A DNA stretch of 64,000 nt from Whitmania pigra (Eukaryota; Annelida; Clitellata; Hirudinida; Haemopidae): positions 771,001 to 835,000 of the forward strand of contig JAJTWR010000353.1 of the NCBI GenBank assembly GCA_021613335.1, read 5' to 3'. The translations under genes were made by a program, and so were the position numbers. A model generated the notes under the pieces. That model had not been told where the DNA came from. It worked only from the letters and a program-made list of their open reading frames with translations, and did not search any database. This document shows, in pieces, positions 39,856 through 53,100 of this stretch (the stretch's first letter is position 1; each line of letters opens with the position of its first letter).

Positions 39856-40458
39856 TGCATAGGCGAACCAGACATTTCATCATTTGCTCCTCGATTAGAA
39901 CGGCAAAACCTTTGAATGATTCTTTAGGCGGATGATGATTTTCACGGGTTTTGTACTTTTGTACTCGGACGTTTTTATGGTTCGTCCACAGAGAGTCGAT
40001 CTTGAGAAACGACATTTGACGTTCGTGTTGGGATTCCGACGCGAGTTGTCGGCTAGTGCGTGGGGTTGGTTGGTTGTGTTTTCGCAAATTTATTGCTGCT
40101 TCAGATTACAATTAGTAGATTTGCTCTAAAGATGGAAAGTTCTTGTTACCCGATGTCGTTTGGAAATATAAGGTTCAGCGGTTAAGTTGTGTTGGTTTCG
40201 GCTGTCCACGTGAATTGGTTGGATCGGGGGGGAAAGTCGTATGCGGAATGGGTGTAAATCGTGGTTTGAGCGGCTGACATCGTGTGTTTATTGCTTTTCC
40301 ATGATTCCAGGAGGCAATATAAGCGCCATTATCTTTAACGACTTTCGCCTGTACCAGGAATGCGCTTTCGCAGTGGTTATAGATGTCGCTAGACCGGAAT
40401 TTAGATTTCATTGTTAGTTTTCAAGCTTGTTATTGTGTCTTGCTCTTTCCGAACGATA
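39856..40458. other. intergenic, 14-3-3 to MCU
   Basis: About 600 bp of moderate GC content. Open frames on both strands here have no known family. The 3' part is likely the promoter and leader of the MCU gene. Confidence 0.35.
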
Positions 40459-40620
40459 ATGGCAGGGTTGGCCGGTCTACGGGAAGTCTGCAGGACCTGT
40501 TTGGATAGTAGTTTTACCGTTTTATTCAATCGCCACTTGTTAAAATCGGTCGGGAGAAGGAAGTTTTCTGTTTGTCGAAATTCTTTGCGCTTGTCAAAGC
40601 AGAACATTCGCATTTCTCAG
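40459..40620 (+). CDS. candidate MCU first exon (mitochondrial targeting sequence)
   Basis: ATG at 40459 opens a 54-codon stretch rich in Arg, Ser and Leu with few acidic residues (includes [20 protein letters not shown]). It ends at cag/gtagaa. The composition and position fit an N-terminal mitochondrial presequence for the MCU gene. The splice phase does not match the next exon found, so either another short exon lies in 40621-41342 or this exon is wrong. Confidence 0.45.
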
Positions 40621-43600
40621 GTAGAATTTGTTTTTCAAATTTGTTGAATTTGATGTTGTTGTATTCTATCCAGTTACTTGGCTATTCACACAGGTGTTTT
40701 AGATTGATTTGTTTCACTTGCGATTTATGTCTCTGCTAGGAAATAGTTCATGGTTTTGCTCATTGCACCAATCATCCCAGTTTTCGTACTTATGACCTTC
40801 TGTTATACCCTCTGACAAGACAAATGTTCCACCATTCATAAGCTACACTTCTTCAGCAATCACCTCATAAAACTCTGGAATTCTATGGTCCTGAAATCAT
40901 CTGATTCACATCCCTAGTACATTAAATTACTATGTTTGGACCATTGTCTTTAAAAAACATTTTACTTTTATTTTACTGACTATTTTGATTGACAAATTTG
41001 TTTTTGTGGTCATGACCCGTTGATTTATTTAAACTAAATAAATATTTAATATTTCTTAATTGGCAACTTGCATGATAATGATCATTTTCTTAGATTGATC
41101 ACAAGTCACTGAAGAATTCAATTTCGAAACATTTGTATCGCACATCATCATCATCATCACTGATAAGCAGTAGAAAGGGTTACGTTCCAGATATTTCTGT
41201 CATCGAAAGTTAGTTATCGCTTGAAACAACATTTTATTGGAAGATCATTTATTATTTTAAACAATATACAACTTAATCTGCTTCCATGAACTTTCATTTT
41301 GTTCAATACACAAAAAACAAATTTATTTATTATTACCTTCAGAAACCATCGAAGCGAAATATGAGAGAGGACTGTGCCTCATCACATTGCCTCTTTATTC
41401 AAGAGATGAAATGTGCAGGTTCGTACTGAAACCCCTCCTGAACACACTCAACGACCTCTACCACAGCATCAGGGCTGAGGACCCGGGTATAGAGAAGATG
41501 AGGGCTTTTAGCACAGGTTGGCCTTCGATCGATTGCGTTCACTTCCGTAGCAACACAAATAATCTCGTCGCTCTGTGCTGACCGTTTGCATGGACAAGAC
41601 CGTTTGTTTTGAATTTCAAGTTAATTGGTTAATTATTAATTAATTATTTGTATACGCATTTAAAATGAGCCAAGTTGTGTCAATGAATGAGTGTTGATAA
41701 TAATGGTAAAATTATTAATAACGGTAATGAATGAGTAAGTACACAATTGCCATGTAAGAGTTGTCCGAGTAATGATTTTTCTTAACGAGGTAATTAAGTA
41801 TGCTAATGAGACGTTTAATTATTCAGTTAACATGCATTTGCATTCATTATGTCATTTTCACTTTCCATGACAAGTGCAATTTATTTTTATTTGGTATTTA
41901 CGTGCAGTTTCATTTTTGATTACTATACTGATTCATTATTATAATTTAATATTTATGCCATAAATGTTATATAATATAATGATTACACATTGTTATTAAA
42001 ATAGTTTGATGTTATTTATTAACTTATTTATTTGTTTATTCATTTATTTATTTACCAGCATGGGGAAATTCCCATCCAATCACATAATGAATAAAATATA
42101 CGAAAAGCAGCAAAACAACGTATAATAAACAAAATCAAATGTTGTCACCACAAAAATGTATTCTTTTTAATTTTCATTTCCAGTTGCTCACTAGAAAATG
42201 CTAAATGTTAATAAATCATTAGCGACAATTTACTGATGTTGTTGCTGTTGTCGTCGTACTTGATGTTGATTCCCCTTCACAATTTTCTTAATTATCCAAG
42301 CTGTACCTTTAAACCACCTTCTCAATCAATTTCTGGTTTAAACCAGTCCTAAGCAAGCTAGTCCTGAGCTAGATAACCACTTGTTTTTATCTCGTTGGAA
42401 CTGCCAGTCAAATCTACTACAACACTTTTGCAGAATGGCAAAGCAAAAGATTCGCTTTGCTCCTCATCCGACATGGCACGTCTAATCGGACCGTGGGCAT
42501 TGTTTGCCGAGAGTTCTCCTTAAACGACTCGTGACAGGCAATGTGACCGAGTTTTGAGATGTGATTTAGAGAAGAAAATCTCTGAAAACCTGCACAATTG
42601 ATCTCATGTGAGCACTCAACTTGTGAACCTTCAGTTGATCAAACTTCTTCACAAGGCTGATCTGTGATTTGCTTAAGATTGCCTCTCAATGCTATGATAA
42701 GGAGATAAGACGTTACTGTTATTAAAAATAATAGTCTCTTGTTGTTTATACTATTATATTATTATTAATTATAATTCTACTATTATTATTAAAATAATTA
42801 TTTCTACTGATGCAATTATGCATTGTTGGTGGCCATATAATCGTCATTATTACTAATCTTCAATCATAATTAGTTCATAAATATCGCTTGGTCTCCTGTA
42901 ATGAACATGGAAAAATATATTGGTCTCACTCCAATGAGAGTGATGGAGAGAGCCATAGAATGAGATGTTATCAAACGAGATGGCATTATGCATTGGTGAT
43001 GATGATGATGATGACGCTGATGCTGATGATGATGATGATGATTCATAAACAAAATGATGTGAGTTTGAACAGGTGAAGTTTCTCGTGATGTGACCTAGAT
43101 GATATCATGCATGCATGATTGAATTGGCTATGAATTGATCGCAGTCAACATCATCATCATCATCTTCATGGTCGTCGTTGTCATGCACAAAACATTATTG
43201 ATGTAGATTGATTTACTTGACTGCACAATATGACAAACTCAAAACACAAATTCATCAATACCATTATCATCCTCAGCCTATCATCATTTTCATCCTCTTA
43301 AAATCATCATCATCATCATCTTTATCTCAATCATCATCACCATAATCACTACAAGAAGCGTCGTTTTACTAGTTGACATCAGCAAGTCCAACATCTTTTA
43401 CCTGCTAAATGCACGGTGAATTGACTGTGCATTCATTCAAATTGCAAGTGAATGGCATGTGCATTCATTCGAATATTTGATGTTCTTAGGCCCTCAGATT
43501 GCAGTGAGTTGATTTGTAGTTTATTATTTACAATTTAGGTAAATTATATTAGTTTATTTACCCATTCATAATTCATTTCTGCTGCGCTAAATGCAATTTA

Positions 43601-46530
43601 AATTCATCCAGCCAGATGATTAACTATTTAACGATTCTTTAAACGCTAATTATTTTTTTATTTCTGTAATTTCTCACAAATTTCTCTCATTAACTGCCAG
43701 AAATCCGTGAAGAGCTGCTGTACGGCTTTTGTCTGCTTTAATTTCGTCTTCATCGTCATCATCACCGTCGTCGTCATCAGCGTTATCATCACCATCATTT
43801 GCCATCTTGAAATACCAATCTTGAAATCTCCTGTTAAGCATGAATGCGTGCTTACACTGCGTCTCGTTCAGCATCTGTGTTCACTTTTAGTTTCATATTT
43901 TGTGATGTTTCTTCTGCTTCTCCTCCTCCTCCTTCTCCTCCTCCCTTCCTTCCTTCCTTCCTTCCTACTTGCAACCTTCAACTTCCATCGCTCTTGAATT
44001 TGAGAATCCCCCCTCAATGGGATGAAAGAACTTCCAGTTATGATTATAATTTTCTCTAAAAGCACTTAATGTCAGGAGTAGAGACCGATCGAATATCGTT
44101 TTCGTTTTTGACGCCGAATATTGACTTTTTGACTTTTTGACTTTTTGACATTTACGGCCTCATTTCGTTTTCTGTCCCATTTAGAAAATTTTCGTTTTCG
44201 GTCAAAATTGCTATTGGAAAGGAAAAAGAAACAAAAATTTTTGTTTGCAATTTAGTTTTTGTCGATTGAATGTATAATGTTTATATATACAAGCAGGGAT
44301 CGGCAAACTCCGGCCTAGTATAACGGTTAATAAGTTAATGTTTTATTAACGTCCGTTGCTTATCTAGATGATTAGGACTGTGCTCCCGCAGAGTATAACG
44401 GTTGCCTTAACCGCTCTCTAAATATGACAAGCACCTCTAGCCAAGCTGTGAGCTCATGAATATTCATGAGAAATTAAGCGAGTTGACTTTGTTAATCAAC
44501 CGTACATCGGATTGATTTGATAAACACAATTAAATAAAATTAATTAATAACTACTTGCCGTTAATAAAAACTATAATTATAATCACACGACAGATTTGTG
44601 ACTTAGAAACTTAGGATATTTTAGTTTCTTCATATTTTAGTTGACATAATTAATGATGATGAATTTGATGATTTTTGATGTTAATTAAGAGAAAATAGGA
44701 AATAGCAATGCCTCTGCATTGTGCTGATATTAAGAAAACTTGAATTTTTTAGGTTAAGCAAGTAAAACAATGTACTCAAAAATCATTAAGTATAACTTCA
44801 ACATTACTCAATTTCTTATATAACATCATTTTATTGCATACAAACACCCTGTAAACTTCAACTAAACTTAACGATTAGAACTTGTAAAATATGCAAAATA
44901 GTATACTCGTTTTTCACCACAATTTATGAATACGATGTTTAGGAGCACAAAGCTAAACAAGACCCAAAGATGCCCAAGTGGGACATGGGTGAACTTCATC
45001 CTTCTAATGACCTAGATCCACTAGCAGGACACTCCAGAAACTTCAGGCTATCCTCTACAGCCTCAGACTGCTGAAAAGCCTTTCTGTGACTAGATACAGA
45101 CATCCTTTCCGAGTGCTTATGCAAATAACCAAGCGGAATTAATCTTTCTCTTACCTAGTGATGCATCACAATCTAACTCGAAAATTAAAATGCTGTAAAT
45201 TGACTGGTGTCTCGCCTTATTTTGTAGAATAAATAAGATCAAAATTAATGAAGATTGTTAAAATAGCATATGATTCAGGACTTGGCGACCCATGAACTAG
45301 GTGATTAATCAGTATTCTGGAAAAATAGGAAAATATTTGTAAAATAAATAATTACTTTATTATACTTCTTTTTACAGACAACATTTTTTACAAACTTCTA
45401 TAAATATGTCTACTTAGGAGATATTTACTTGTAATCATTTTCTAGGCGGTTGGAGCTTATTTTCTTATGCTATGCCAGTTTAAGGTTTTACCAATAATAT
45501 TAGTTTAAGAAATGAGTTGATTAATTTATTTCCATATTCACTCAGCGTAATGAAACTCCAATAATCGCAATTAGCTTTGTGTCAGCGCTTGAGTAATGAG
45601 CATTTTAATCATCTAGTTATGGAATGGATGTTAATAAACTACCAACCAGCTCAGGAATTGAAACAATAACATAGGTACTTATGGCTGACTAAAATATAAG
45701 TTCTCATAAGTAGTTCTTAATAAGTTTGTCTAAAACTTGTCTATAAATTAAAATTTTAATAAATTTATAAATTACATATTTTAAGTTATTTTGTATAAAT
45801 TAAAACTATTTAATTTTATTTTTATTGAATTTTTTAATTAAATTATTAAATTACATACATATTTATTATACTAAATTACTTTTTTTTTCGTTTTCATTCC
45901 CATTCAAAAAGTCATTTTCGGTTGAACTCTAAACAGGAGTTGTCGAGGACTTCATTACTTCATTTTTTGGAAATCTTAAAATTGTAAATTGTTTCAAACT
46001 TTCGTTCTTTTTTAAATTGTTTTTCTTATTTTTTTTGTGTCGTTGAGAATTTTCTGCTTTTTAGGTTTTTTAGTTGAATCGAGAGTTCATGAGAATAACA
46101 ATTAACAACAATTACTGTTAGGTTTGTTGCAGAAACAATGCATGCCTCTCTGTGACAGCAGGTGCAGAATGTTGATGAATGGATTCTTTTTGTTTCGAAA
46201 GTTAATGATGTGAATCATGAATCGAAATTGGAGGTCTTTGCTTTTACTGGATTTTGCTTGTGCGTGCTTATTTATGATTATATTGCTTATTAGTGGGGCA
46301 TGTCGCAATTTATTTCTTAAATATTAAACGAATAAATAATCGAAAAACGCAAACTAATTTGTAAATACATAAATCTAATATAATCATTTATATTTAAAAT
46401 TGTTTATGTTGCCCAAGTGAACCAGCTGAAAATTATCATCATACAAGTCATAAAATATGACTAATAATAATAATAATAAAATATAAATAATAATAGTAAA
46501 ACATGACATAATAATAATAATAATAATAAC

Positions 46531-46579
<49 letters not shown>

Positions 46580-49500
46580 TATGACTAATAATATTAAGCA
46601 CTGATGTGCATTGAGCATTTTCTTCTCACACTTTTTCCAATTGAGTTGATGGAGGCTGTCTGTCATTGCTGTGTCAGTGCCACTTTGTGGAGCTCCGTTT
46701 GCAGGCTGATGGTGGTGATGATAATGGTTGTGATGGTACTAGTAGTGATTGTGATAATGGCATTGTGATTCTGGTAGTGATGATGATGTTAGTGATGATA
46801 CCAGGCGGTTTAGTCACGAGATACTGCTGCTGCAATTTTAGACCGAGTGATTTAAAGAGATGGATTGTTATGAATCGTCCTCATCCATATTGCCAGGAGA
46901 TGGATGAATACATGTGAACATGGGTAATGGTACAATATGATGGTGGAAGAGTATTTAATCACAAGCTTGTAAATATTTTGTGTCACATGTTGACATGAAT
47001 TTGTAAATTTATTTATAAATAAAAGAGTTGGACAAACAAACAAACGTGACGGATGTCAACAGCATGATCCTGCCAGTCAAGGGATTGCTTGAGAAATTGC
47101 AAAAATGTTTCGAGTTTTCGAGGCTCATTTTGATTGCTCGAGGCAAACATTCGATACATTTGCTTACTCGGACAAATTCGTCTGCCACTTTAAGTCTTAT
47201 ATTGGTTGATGATCGTGCAGAGTAGATAATGTAATGAGTACATTAATCAATAATAATGACCAGCAGAAATAAATTTTGATTGAAAAAATACTAAATCAAC
47301 AATAAAATATTATTTTATTAATATCCGGCGGAAATGCATTCGGATTAATTTAGTTATTAACAAAATAATATTTTCATTTTCAGACGGACAGCTGATTTCT
47401 CAGTTCACATCATGCTCCATTCTCCTGAAACAGGACTTCATCCTTCAAATGAATGGCTTGTACTACTACATCAAGGTTCATGGATTAGGTTGGTCTCCAT
47501 TGGTCTTTGGTGATCATTTCTGTCTTTAGTCATTTAATACAATATTAATTTCTTTCAATAATAGGTTATTAAATATTAGTCGTTTAATAAAATAATAATT
47601 TCTTTCAATAATAGGATATTAAATATAACCATGTTTAATAAGCTTAACATAACAATAACATGTTTACTTTAGTAGTTCAAGACAATAATTCTCAAATGTT
47701 TTCCTTTATTTGAATTCCCTTCTCAGAGATTTTGTTTGTTTTTTGACATTTGGATCTTCAGCTGGTAATTTATTGATTGCCGTTGACATATTTTCAACTT
47801 AAGCTTAAACAATTGATGAGGTCAATGATTGAAAGTCATGATTGAAATGATTGAAGGATTGAAAGAGGTTGTTAATTAAGCATGAGCCCCTTTGTTATCT
47901 TTTGCATCTGCTGAGTTGAGATATTTTCGAAGTCTTGCAACTTATTACTCTTACTACTTTAGGTTTATCAATCCAGCAGGTTTAGGTAAATTGGGATGTA
48001 CGTTATAAGTCATTTTATTGCTCAATACTTAGAATAGCCAGTCACCATTTGTACTTTCACAGAAAAATACCTTATTTGTTTTCTTGTTGTTATTCGTAAT
48101 ACAATCTTCTATTGGTCGGCCATTTTATTTCTGAAATTATTTCTGAACTTGGACAAGTTAGGACCAGGTTTCTAATGAGCTCCACCCTCTTAAGAAGGAA
48201 AAGTTAATTTGTTATCTTTTATTAGATATAAACTGGGTGATTGGCATTCATCAACCATGCTTGAGTAGATGATGAGTGATTGATGGGTGAATGTTGAGTA
48301 GATGATTAGCGAATGATGGGTGAATGATGAGTGAATAATGAGTGAATGATGAATAAAGGATGAATGGATGCAACCTCCTTGGGAAGATCATCCGAATGCT
48401 TAAAAATAGAAACCTGTTGCAAATGTTTGTTTATTCTTTTATCACACACTTTATGAAAGGATTTATTGCGAGAGTTATTGCGTTATGATTACCATTATGT
48501 TTATGATTATGTTTATGATTATGTTTATGATTATGTTTATGATTGTGATTATGATTATGATTATGGTTATGGTTACGATTGTGATTCGGAGACAATCGGA
48601 TAGGCTGGAATGTCTATTGAGGTAAATAAACTGTTAGTGAATTATTGTATGATATTAGTTATTGTATGATATTAGTTATTGTATGATATTAGTTATTGTA
48701 TGATATTAGTTATTGTATGATATTAGTTATTGTATGACATTAGTTATTGCATGATATTAGTTATTGTATGATATTAGTTATTGCATGATATTAGTTATTG
48801 TATGACATTAGTTATTGCATGATATTAGTTATTGTATGATATTAGATATTGTATGACATTAGTTATTGTACGACATTAGTTATTGCATGATATTAGTTAT
48901 TGTATGATATTAGTTATTGTATGATATTAGTTATTGTACGATATTAGTTATTGTATGATATTAGTTATTGTATGATATTAGTTATTGCATGATATTAGTT
49001 ATTGTATGATATTAGTTATTGTATGAATATTAGTTATTGTGTGATATTAGTTATTGTATGATATTAGTTATTGTATGAATATTAGTTATTGTGTGATATT
49101 AGTTATTGTATGATATTAGTTATTGCATGATATTAGTTATTGCATGATATTAGTTATTGTATGACATTAGTTATTGTATGATATTAGTTATTGTATGATA
49201 TTAGTTATTGTACGACATTAGTTATTGTATGATATTAGTTATTGTATGATATTAGTTATTGTATGATATTAGTTATTGTATGATATTAGTTATTGTACGA
49301 TATTAGTTATTGTATGATATTAGTTATTGCATGATATTAGTTATTGTATGATATTAGTTATTGTATGATATTAGTTATTGTATGATATTAGTTATTGTAT
49401 GATATTAGTTATTGTATGATATTAGTTATTGTATGATATTAGTTATTGTATGATATTAGTTATTGTATGATATTAGTTATTGTATGATATTAGTTATTGT

Positions 49501-50136
49501 ATGATATTAGTTATTAGATTACCTATTTGGCTTCAACTCTCCACTCCAACTCCTTAGAAATCGAACAATCTCTCATCCACGTTTAAATTCCACGTTTCCA
49601 GTTTTCCAAGGTCACGTGGATAAAAAAACAAACAAAACAAAACATCTGCTCCGTTATGGCAGCCTTATTATGGGGCTCTGTTTGTCTGTTTGTTTGTTTT
49701 GACTTTCGTTCTGACTGCTGAAAACACGTGAATCAGTGAATCGAATGCAAAAAGAACTACCGAAAGAAAATGAAGATGAGGATTATGATGATGATGATGT
49801 CGGTGATGGTGATGATGGCACACTACTTGTTTTGTTATGGGCATTCCTAAGATGTGGAGATCAATTTGTTTGCTTCAGTAATCTTTGGGAGGTGTGTAAT
49901 GCTTAACAATTGCCAGTCTCTTGGGAGAATCTGACAGGCTTGGAATTTGCCACTTCCAATTTCATTCGGAAGTATTGCTTAGGTTTTTTTTTTGGTTTCA
50001 ATTCTGGATGGAAAATTCTGTGCATGGAATACAAATGGCTGAGAGGATTGCTTTATTTAGATAAAATGCTTGCTATTAATCACAACCTTGTAGCAATTCA
50101 TTAGCTCATTAATCAATACCTGTTGATTGGGTGCGT

Positions 50137-50167
<31 letters not shown>

Positions 50168-53100
50168 GCCAATGCAATGGCAACACCTGGAGACTGGCGA
50201 ATGCAGCATAGTGAAGCGAAAATGTGGAAATCAATAACACACGTTCCTAAGGCCGGATATGAATGAATGCAACTCATTCATCAAAGTCAGCATTTCATCT
50301 TTCTAACACAAATACACACTTAGTGACTCTTTTATCATGACAAACTACGATGACTGGCAGGAGATTTTTAAGGTAATGACCTCCAAATTAATCCTGCTTG
50401 GTCTCCTATCATCCCTTATTAAGGCTAAACACTGCCCTGTGTCGGCCGCGCTCACCTGTAGTCAACGTAAACAAGCGGATTCTTTGTCACCTCCTTCTAA
50501 ATCTCCACTTCTCCTCATTATCGTCTTAGTCGTCGTCATCACCATCATCATCACCGTCATCACCACCATCATCATCATCATCGTCGTCGTCGCCGACGCA
50601 ATCATTTTTTAAGGCACCCCGTCATAATAGCCCGGCGACAAAATAGCCCCGTCAAAATAGCACCATCAAAACATAAAACTCATTTCATTTAATCAAATTT
50701 TAAATCAGTTACAGGTTAATGTATCAACTCATATAAATATTTTTTTTATAAAGATACATTGATGGGAATGTTTTGACGGGGCTATTTTGTCGCTGGGCTA
50801 TTTTGACGGGTCACCATTTTTTAATTATTATTATCAGTCAACTTAAACAAAAATGGATTCTTTATGATTCTCTCTCCTTGTAAATCTTAACTTTTCCTTT
50901 GCTTTGTTGTTGGTGAGGTGTTTTGTATGCTTTGTATGCTTTGTATGTTATGTTGAATCTGCTGTCACTCAGTTGATTAACCTGCTTATTTTAAAGACAT
51001 TAGTCATGGCTGAGTGACGCTGTAATGACAAGGAAGGAATTGAATTTTAACCCTTTGAACCCCGTTCCCCTGGCCATTCCCCACTATAACCCGAGCCCCC
51101 CCCCCCCCCTTGGCAGTTTTCAGCTAATGACGATAGATACCGGAAAGCCGGCCTTTCAGATCTAAAGGCTTCTCCAGCAGGAGTTCATAGGGTTAATGAC
51201 ATGGCGTTTCAACTGACAAGACACACGGGATTATGGTAGACTAATGTTTGTACCGAACTTCGAATTGTTCCAAGTCATCATGAGACGATTATTAAACTTA
51301 TTAAAGTTTATATCTTAATTTTTATTTTTATTTATTTTTTATTCATTTTTTAACTCAATTCCTTTCATTTCTTATTTTATATGTTCAGATTGCTCTGCTG
51401 AGAGACTTCTTTATTGAGACTGTCTCCACTCGAATAGGTCATGAATTATTTATTGAATGCCTTCAATAAATCTTCGATATTATTGTCCTGATATTGTCGT
51501 TGTCGTTGCTGTTGTTGGTGTTTTTGCTGTTGTTGTTAGTAGTGTCGCTATCTCAGAATTGCTTGTTGTCGTTGTTGCTGTCATAGTCGTTGTAGTTGTT
51601 CGTGAATACAACAGACAAAGAGCTTTAAAATGTCGGTTGATAAACTAACCGCTAAATGAAATCTATAAAACATTCTGTCCACATATTGAAGCACATCTTA
51701 GCATTGATTTATCACGCTGTGTGGCTTTAAAACTTTTCCAGCAATGGAGATGAGGAAGTATTGACGGGAGGATTTACAGACGTTGTGGTTCGTGGTGGTT
51801 CGTGGTCCACAGCGGGGAATTGGAAAGTAGGATTGCTATGGGACGTTTTGGCCCCGCCTGGACTGCTGCCACGTGCTCCACAGAGATTGTTTTGGGGGTG
51901 GTGATAAGGGGTCGATGAATGAGGGTGGGTGAATGGATTGCAAGAGTTTAATCGATACGTTGTAAGTAATTAATTATTTCTTTATCAATCCGCATTAAGG
52001 CTCCGCCTGGTGCTTGTTAGATTAAATCTTTCGAGGAAACTGCGGTCGAAGTATTCATACGCCCCTCTTCCGGATGGTTTATTCACCACCACGTAGAATT
52101 AAATGAATGAAGAGGTGAAGGGATGCATTCATTTATTTCATTTCATTCCCTCCTTTTTTTATTCGATTGATATCGTGTTGTGTCGATGGGGAAAAGTTCT
52201 TTTCCACATTGTTCATGACGATGACGACGACGATGATGATGGTGGCGATTAGGTCTAATTGGCTGGAATGGAATCAGTGATTGCATATTAACATCAGAAT
52301 CAATGAAGCGAAACGTTGGAAACATGGAAGGGAGAATGTTTGACTCTTTTTTAATTCATCTTTCCTTCAGAACATCCATTTTTTCTTCCATTCATCCATC
52401 CTTTCTTCTTTTCCACCTTTTCATCCATAATTTCTTCCTTCCACATTTCCATCCATCATTCCTTTCTGTTTATCACTGTTCATGTTGTCCACGATCGAAT
52501 TACGTGGACGTTGGTTCCCCAAGGAAGCATTTGGAATCGGAGAATTAGCCATCATAAACATGATTTACGATTGTTGATACATAAGTATTATATTAAATTA
52601 TTCACTCAAATTATTAACTTAAATTATTCAAAGAAATTATTCACTGAAATTATTTACTTAAATTATTCACTGAAATGATTAACTTAAACTATCCAATGAA
52701 ATTATTAACTTAAATTATTCAAAGAAATTATTCACCAAAATTACTTGCTTTCAGGAAAGCACTTCATTGGCACTTGGACGTTGCCTCCATCGAGGATACT
52801 TTCCTCATCTTCATTGATTCTTTCACTGCTTCGATGTTTGCTCATCAAACATCTTCTCTTTTCTGTTATTTCGTATTTATCTTTTTCTTTTAAATATTTA
52901 TTATGGACGTAATGAGGATTATTTATTTCAATATTTAATGTTCATTGGTGGAAATTAATGAACATTTGAGCATTATGAAGTTTTTGTTTTGTTTTTGAAT
53001 CTCAGAGGAGACTCCAGATATCTCAAGAAGAATGCTTACTTGCAGTCATAAACTAAATTTGATGCAGGATGTAAAGTTAATGTCCACAATTAGGCGATAA

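Noticed and set aside
42870..43076. His-rich and Met-rich frames over the GAT repeat
   Set aside because: Low-complexity repeat translations inside an MCU intron.
44330..44455. Possible tRNA-like sequence around taacggttgcc
   Set aside because: No cloverleaf could be drawn and no B-box was found at the right spacing.
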